The translations under genes were made by a program, and so were the position numbers. From Rhabditoides inermis (lineage: Eukaryota > Nematoda > Chromadorea > Rhabditida > Rhabditidae): DNA of 64,000 nt. Location: the NCBI GenBank assembly GCA_963966185.1, contig CAWZYM010000367.1:367501-431500 (forward strand). Reading direction: 5' to 3'. Within the stretch, counting starts at the first letter, position 1. Each line of letters opens with the position of its first letter. The notes under the pieces were generated by a model, which was not told the DNA's origin, did no database searches, and saw only the letters and a list, made by a program, of their open reading frames with translations. This document shows, one piece after another, positions 60,305 to 64,000 of this stretch.

Positions 60305-61123
60305 TGCACTGAAACCTCGGTCATGAATTGTAACTGCAGAGCCGAGTGCGTTAAACTGATCTTCCTTATTATATTATGTTAATGGTAGTATTACTGTTGA
60401 AATTGGGAAGTTGTGGCACAGAGATCAAAGCAGCCTCACCTGCACTGCTCTGCTCCTCCCCTATTCGCACGTTCTTTAACTGCCGAGCGCTCTCACTCGC
60501 CCTCTCCTCACCGATCGATCCATTTGATTTCATGCCGGCTGCCCATTCTGGCTCTAGTCTCTAATCGCTTGAGAAAGAGAGAGCGCGCAGAGAGCGTGCG
60601 CAAGTGAGAGAATCAGACGGTCATGGAGAGAAGAGAGTGGCTGATCGAAAAGCGGGGCATGCTCGGCTGGAAGAAGAGAGAGCGCGCAGAGAGCCAAGAG
60701 GCCGGGATGTGAGAGTGCTGAGCGAAAGGCGGGGCATGAGCGTTTGGCCAATCAGATTGCACTGACAGTGGGCCGAGCGACCAATGAGCGCAGAGTGCAG
60801 TGGGCTGGGCTTACGTGATGCACACCGTCGTCGTCGTCGTCGTAAACACGTTTAGTGGCAGAATGAGCGAAAAGTTGTTTTGGATATTTTGGAAGCCGCA
60901 ACCGATATTTATTTCTTGTATCATACTCATAAGTCGTGTCAAATGATATTCTAACAAAAAAAACACATACTATGGAGTATATCGTATTGGGATAGAAGAA
61001 ATTGAGTATGCCTTGGGGGTGACGCGCTGCGCGCGTCAAAGATCAAGACAAACGGGCGGCGCTGCGCGCCGCCCTCAATGATGGATAAACACGAGGGTAT
61101 TTCGAGAGAGAGGACAGATACTG

Positions 61124-61608
61124 ATGTCGCCATTTCAGAAGAGAGTGCTGCCTCGTCGGTGTGGCCGCTGGCCGCGCGATTGTCGCAGCGGAACCGACTG
61201 TGACTGTGACTATGCGCATCCCAGCGAGCTGTGCACGTGAGTCGTTGATTTCCAAGTGTTTCGAAGGGATAGGAACTCCCAAGTGTTTGAAGAGACTGAC
61301 CGCAACTCTTCACACAACTCGCTACACACATTGCAGATATGGTGTCAACTGCCAATTCGTAGCGGTCAAGTGTCTCCGCATCCACCTCTGCTCCGAGAAC
61401 AAGGCGTGTGCGCGAGACAAGTGCACGTTCCACCAAGCTGCGGAGGGAGTCACAGTAGTCATCCCCGATCCGTACGTATTGCACCCGTACGATCCGTACG
61501 ATCCGTACGTATTATAACTTGAAACTACATGCAATTCCTTGCAGTGATCTACGCGAGAAAATCAACGCGCGTCACCCGGGAATCGCGGTCGAAGAAACGG
61601 AAGAGTGA
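61124..61608 (+). CDS. CCCH zinc-finger protein, right copy
   Basis: Three exons join in frame: 61124-61236, 61337-61471 and 61545-61608, giving 103 residues. The fingers are RCGRWPRDCRSGTDCDCDYA-H, CQFVAVKCLRIH and CSENKACARDKCTFH; the last is a perfect C-x5-C-x4-C-x3-H. Tandem fingers of this type occur at the C-terminus of ZC3H14/Nab2 poly(A)-binding proteins, so an RNA-binding role is likely. The ATG at 61124 overlaps a CATTTCAG acceptor-like site (exon start 61139), so real upstream exons or trans-splicing are possible and the start is uncertain. In the left copy the acceptor is about 115 bp downstream of MITD1, an operon-like distance; here Helitron-like copy D intervenes. Confidence 0.65.
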
Positions 61609-61893
61609 AGAAGTCAAGAAGCAGAGACAATGCGATAAAGTGTGTAAAGGACATTGATGAAGTATAAAGATGTGACATAAAACACATTCTATAACCAAGT
61701 TAATGCATTTCATTTTCAAAAAGCCATAACATCTCTCAACAACTCATAACAAAAATCAAATCCGGTTTCAACAAAACAACATAACACACATTCGAGTCAC
61801 TAGACTACAAGAATTCAACAAAAAAACGTGTAAACATACAGTACGTGAGTGAGCCGACTACAGTATCCTCCCAGGCTACCGTACTCTTCCCTC

Positions 61894-63832
61894 TTAGACC
61901 TTCTTTCCAGCCTGACGAAGGAGGTACTTGCGGAGAGATGCCTGCTGCTCCATGAAACTGCGCTGACGGTTCTTTCCGCGCACCTGAAAAGAGGATAGAT
62001 ATGAACAAACAAACAACAACAACAACAACCCACCTTGGCCTTGACCATGCTGTACACCTTCTTCTTGGCCAGTTCGCGATTCGTGCGACCCACATGAGAA
62101 CCCTGAAAACGAATAGTTGTTTTTTGTCGAGTTGTCGTAAATACGTTCCACTCAACTACCAACTCCAAAACATGATCGATTCGAGATAATGGTTCTGACA
62201 TTCTTTCAAATTCTTACAACGTATCCTCGACAAACTCGTATACTAAACATCTCCAGTACTCACGTTCATAGCAACCTCGCTAGTACCATCACGAAATCAA
62301 AATAACAACCACATTGTTCCCTCCCCCCTCTCTCTCCCCTCACTCACGTTCTTCTTCGACCTCCCTGCCCTCTTCCCCCATATCTAACTCTCCCTCTCTT
62401 CTTCCCTTCCTCCCTCTCCCCCCCCCCTCACTCACGTTCTTCTTGGGCTTTCCGAACTCTCCGCGTCCCTCCCTGCCCTCCTCGACTTGCGCCAGTCGCT
62501 CCGCCTTGTTCTGTCGCTTCTTCCGGTGGAACCTCTCAATGTCGTTCAGGCGCGGCAGACCATCGCCCTGCTCGCGGCTGAAAAGGGGACGATGACGTCA
62601 CTATCTCTCTCTCTCTCTCTCTCGCTCGCTCGCTCGCTCTCTCTCTCTCTCCCCTCTCGCACTCACCGCTCTTGCCTCTCCTCCATATCGTCGTTCAGCT
62701 TGAGCTCGTCGTTTCCGATCAGCTTCTTGTTGTGCAGCTTCTGCAGACGCTTCGTGCCAACCTGCATATTACGTATTACACGTTTCAAATACATCGCTCA
62801 AAGAACCCGCAAAAGATCAAAACACAACCCACAAGTTGCTTCTTGATCTGCCACGTGTTGATCTTCTTGAACTCCTCCTGCGTGAGAATGCGCGACGTCG
62901 ACACGTGCATCGCTTTCGCCTTCGGGGCCATCGACGACTTGCCTGCAAAGAAACTCGAGTGTCAGTCACAATTCACAATCATTGAATCCACGAAAAACGA
63001 AACAAAAACATATACGTTTCACATTAACAACTAATGCGCAAGTTAAACGCATCGGTAATGTCGTACATAGATGATGCCATTCATTATAGTCAACCAAATG
63101 AATTTCCAGCTACAACCAAAGCGCCCCGTTTCCCCCGATACTCCAATGTAGGAGTGTCAGTGCTTGTGCTAGACCGGATCGCCCATGTCGGATCCAGGCT
63201 GATACACTACCCACTCACCCTGCTCGATCGCGGCCTTGCCGCTCTTCTTGGCGAGCTTCTTGCTCTGCTTGGGCCGATCCTCGCCCTCTCCTCCCTCCGC
63301 CTCCTCTTCGTCCTCGTCCATCTCCTCGTCATCCTCCTCCTCCTCCTCATCCTGAATATGGAGTCTCCCTCCCTCTCTCTCTCTCCCTCGCGCTCTCTCT
63401 CTCCCCTCTCTCTTTCCCCTTTCCCCCCTCTCTCCCTTCTCTCTTCTCTCTCTCTCCCTCCCTCACCTCTCCCTCTTCCCCCTCCTCGTCCGTCTCCCAC
63501 TCTCCCTCCTCGCCGTCGCACTCCTCTTCCTCATCATCATCCTCCTGAAAGACATTATATTTTAGTAACACTAATTACAATTACAGAAACACTACACATT
63601 GCGCTACAACATCAAATGTCCGCATAAAATGCTCCCAAAGCTGTGCCAGTGTTAATTACGCGTGTTAGTAGCTATCAGAGTACGAATGTTTTGTGATACG
63701 TAGTTGTTGCAATTGGCTACTCCTCACTCACCTCCTCCTCTTCCTCCTCCTCCACCTCCTTCTTCTTGGCGTATCCGCCCTTCTTGGCCTTCTGCGCCGG
63801 AGTCAGCACCTCCTCCTCGGAATCGTCGCCGC
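61894..63832 (-). CDS. SDA1: SDA1 homologue, right copy, C-terminal exons (runs off window)
   Basis: Eight exons join in frame: 63732-63832, 63467-63544, 63219-63351, 62833-62942, 62667-62761, 62436-62577, 62034-62102 and 61894-61983. They encode the acidic region, EDRPKQSKKLAKKSGKAAIE, ILTQEEFKKINTWQIKKQL, VGTKRLQKLHNKKLIG, LPRLNDIERFHRKKRQNKAE and the basic end SFMEQQASLRKYLLRQAGKK. These match the SDAD1 C-terminus in order. The 5' exons lie beyond 64000. All junctions keep phase, unlike the left copy. Together with the left 5' exons the family protein would be about 828 codons, somewhat longer than typical because of acidic runs. Confidence 0.9.
63355..63460. repeat. CT-rich microsatellite in SDA1 intron
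   Basis: Pyrimidine tract between two acidic-region exons; the left copy has the counterpart at 2990-3085 with different length. Such acidic exons next to GA/CT tracts are prone to length change. Confidence 0.8.
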
Positions 63833-64000
63833 CTGAAACATTGTATAAAAACATGTTAAGTTACAAGTCGTGAACGTGATTATGTTTGCATTTTGCAATC
63901 CTCATCATCTTCCTGCAAGACATTTCAATTGAATGAAACACACATGAACCATGTTTCACTCATTAGAAACATCCAAACTCACAGGTGATCGTCAATAATA

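Larger units (their letters stand above)
58876..61078 (+). mobile_element. Helitron-like element, copy D (insertion with known empty site)
   Basis: 2203 bp. The left genome copy carries the empty site at 1019|1020 (AATAA|TGATGG), so the ends are fixed to within two bases (AA microhomology) and no real target duplication is needed. 5' foldback arms 58876-59003 and 59136-59263 (128 bp). 3' GC palindrome ends CCCTCAA. CCAAT boxes at 60748 and 60781, GGCGGGGC near 60729 and CTTACGTGATGC near 60811. Relative to copy C it has two extra inserts: a tRNA-like repeat (about 59937-60108) and a 96-bp foldback (60209-60304). It separates MITD1 from the CCCH gene. Confidence 0.7.

Overview
This is nuclear DNA from a small-genome animal, most likely a nematode. 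Genes are split into many short exons. Introns end in TTTCAG, TTGCAG or TTCCAG with no long pyrimidine tract, and one intron has a GC donor. The non-LTR retrotransposon has the coiled-coil/RRM-like ORF1 plus endonuclease/reverse transcriptase layout common in nematode CR1-type elements. A species cannot be named from the sequence.

Layout. 1-8932: 3' part of a MITD1 homologue, exons of a small CCCH zinc-finger gene, and on the minus strand an SDA1 (60S ribosome biogenesis) gene with 24 exons. 9374-10400: a Helitron-like element and a tRNA-like repeat. 10618-36781: a satellite of about 116 copies of a 161-bp unit, holding four identically placed 496-bp hAT-type MITEs, one 4.46-kb LINE and one Helitron-like element; a second, inverted Helitron-like copy sits at the right edge. 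37809-41112: orphan exons, a 1.1-kb foldback element and a small gene with a Nanos-like zinc finger. 41113-46000: two secreted follistatin-like (FOLN) cysteine-rich protein genes on the minus strand. 46281-46538: a scrambled gene fragment. 47817-54201: kynurenine formamidase (AFMID) on the minus strand, with a bZIP gene nested in one intron and a Tc1-type transposon inserted in one exon. 54315-61078: an intact MITD1 gene between two inverted Helitron-like elements. 61124-64000: a second copy of the CCCH and SDA1 genes, running off the window.

The MITD1-CCCH-SDA1 block therefore occurs twice in direct orientation, about 57.7 kb apart. Across the shared part the left copy carries many small indels that break frames, while the right copy reads through. 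This means either a decaying tandem duplicate or an unpolished or haplotypic assembly duplicate. A 2.2-kb Helitron-like element is present in the right copy and absent at the exact matching site in the left, giving a natural empty-site comparison.

The most unusual content is: (1) a Helitron-like element group with a 5' subterminal foldback, a 3' GC palindrome and a conserved promoter-like core with two CCAAT boxes; (2) the repeated bracketing of DNA by inverted pairs of these elements; (3) a satellite that amplified together with an inserted hAT MITE; (4) a Tc1 insertion in an AFMID exon whose own terminus offers a phase-preserving splice donor.
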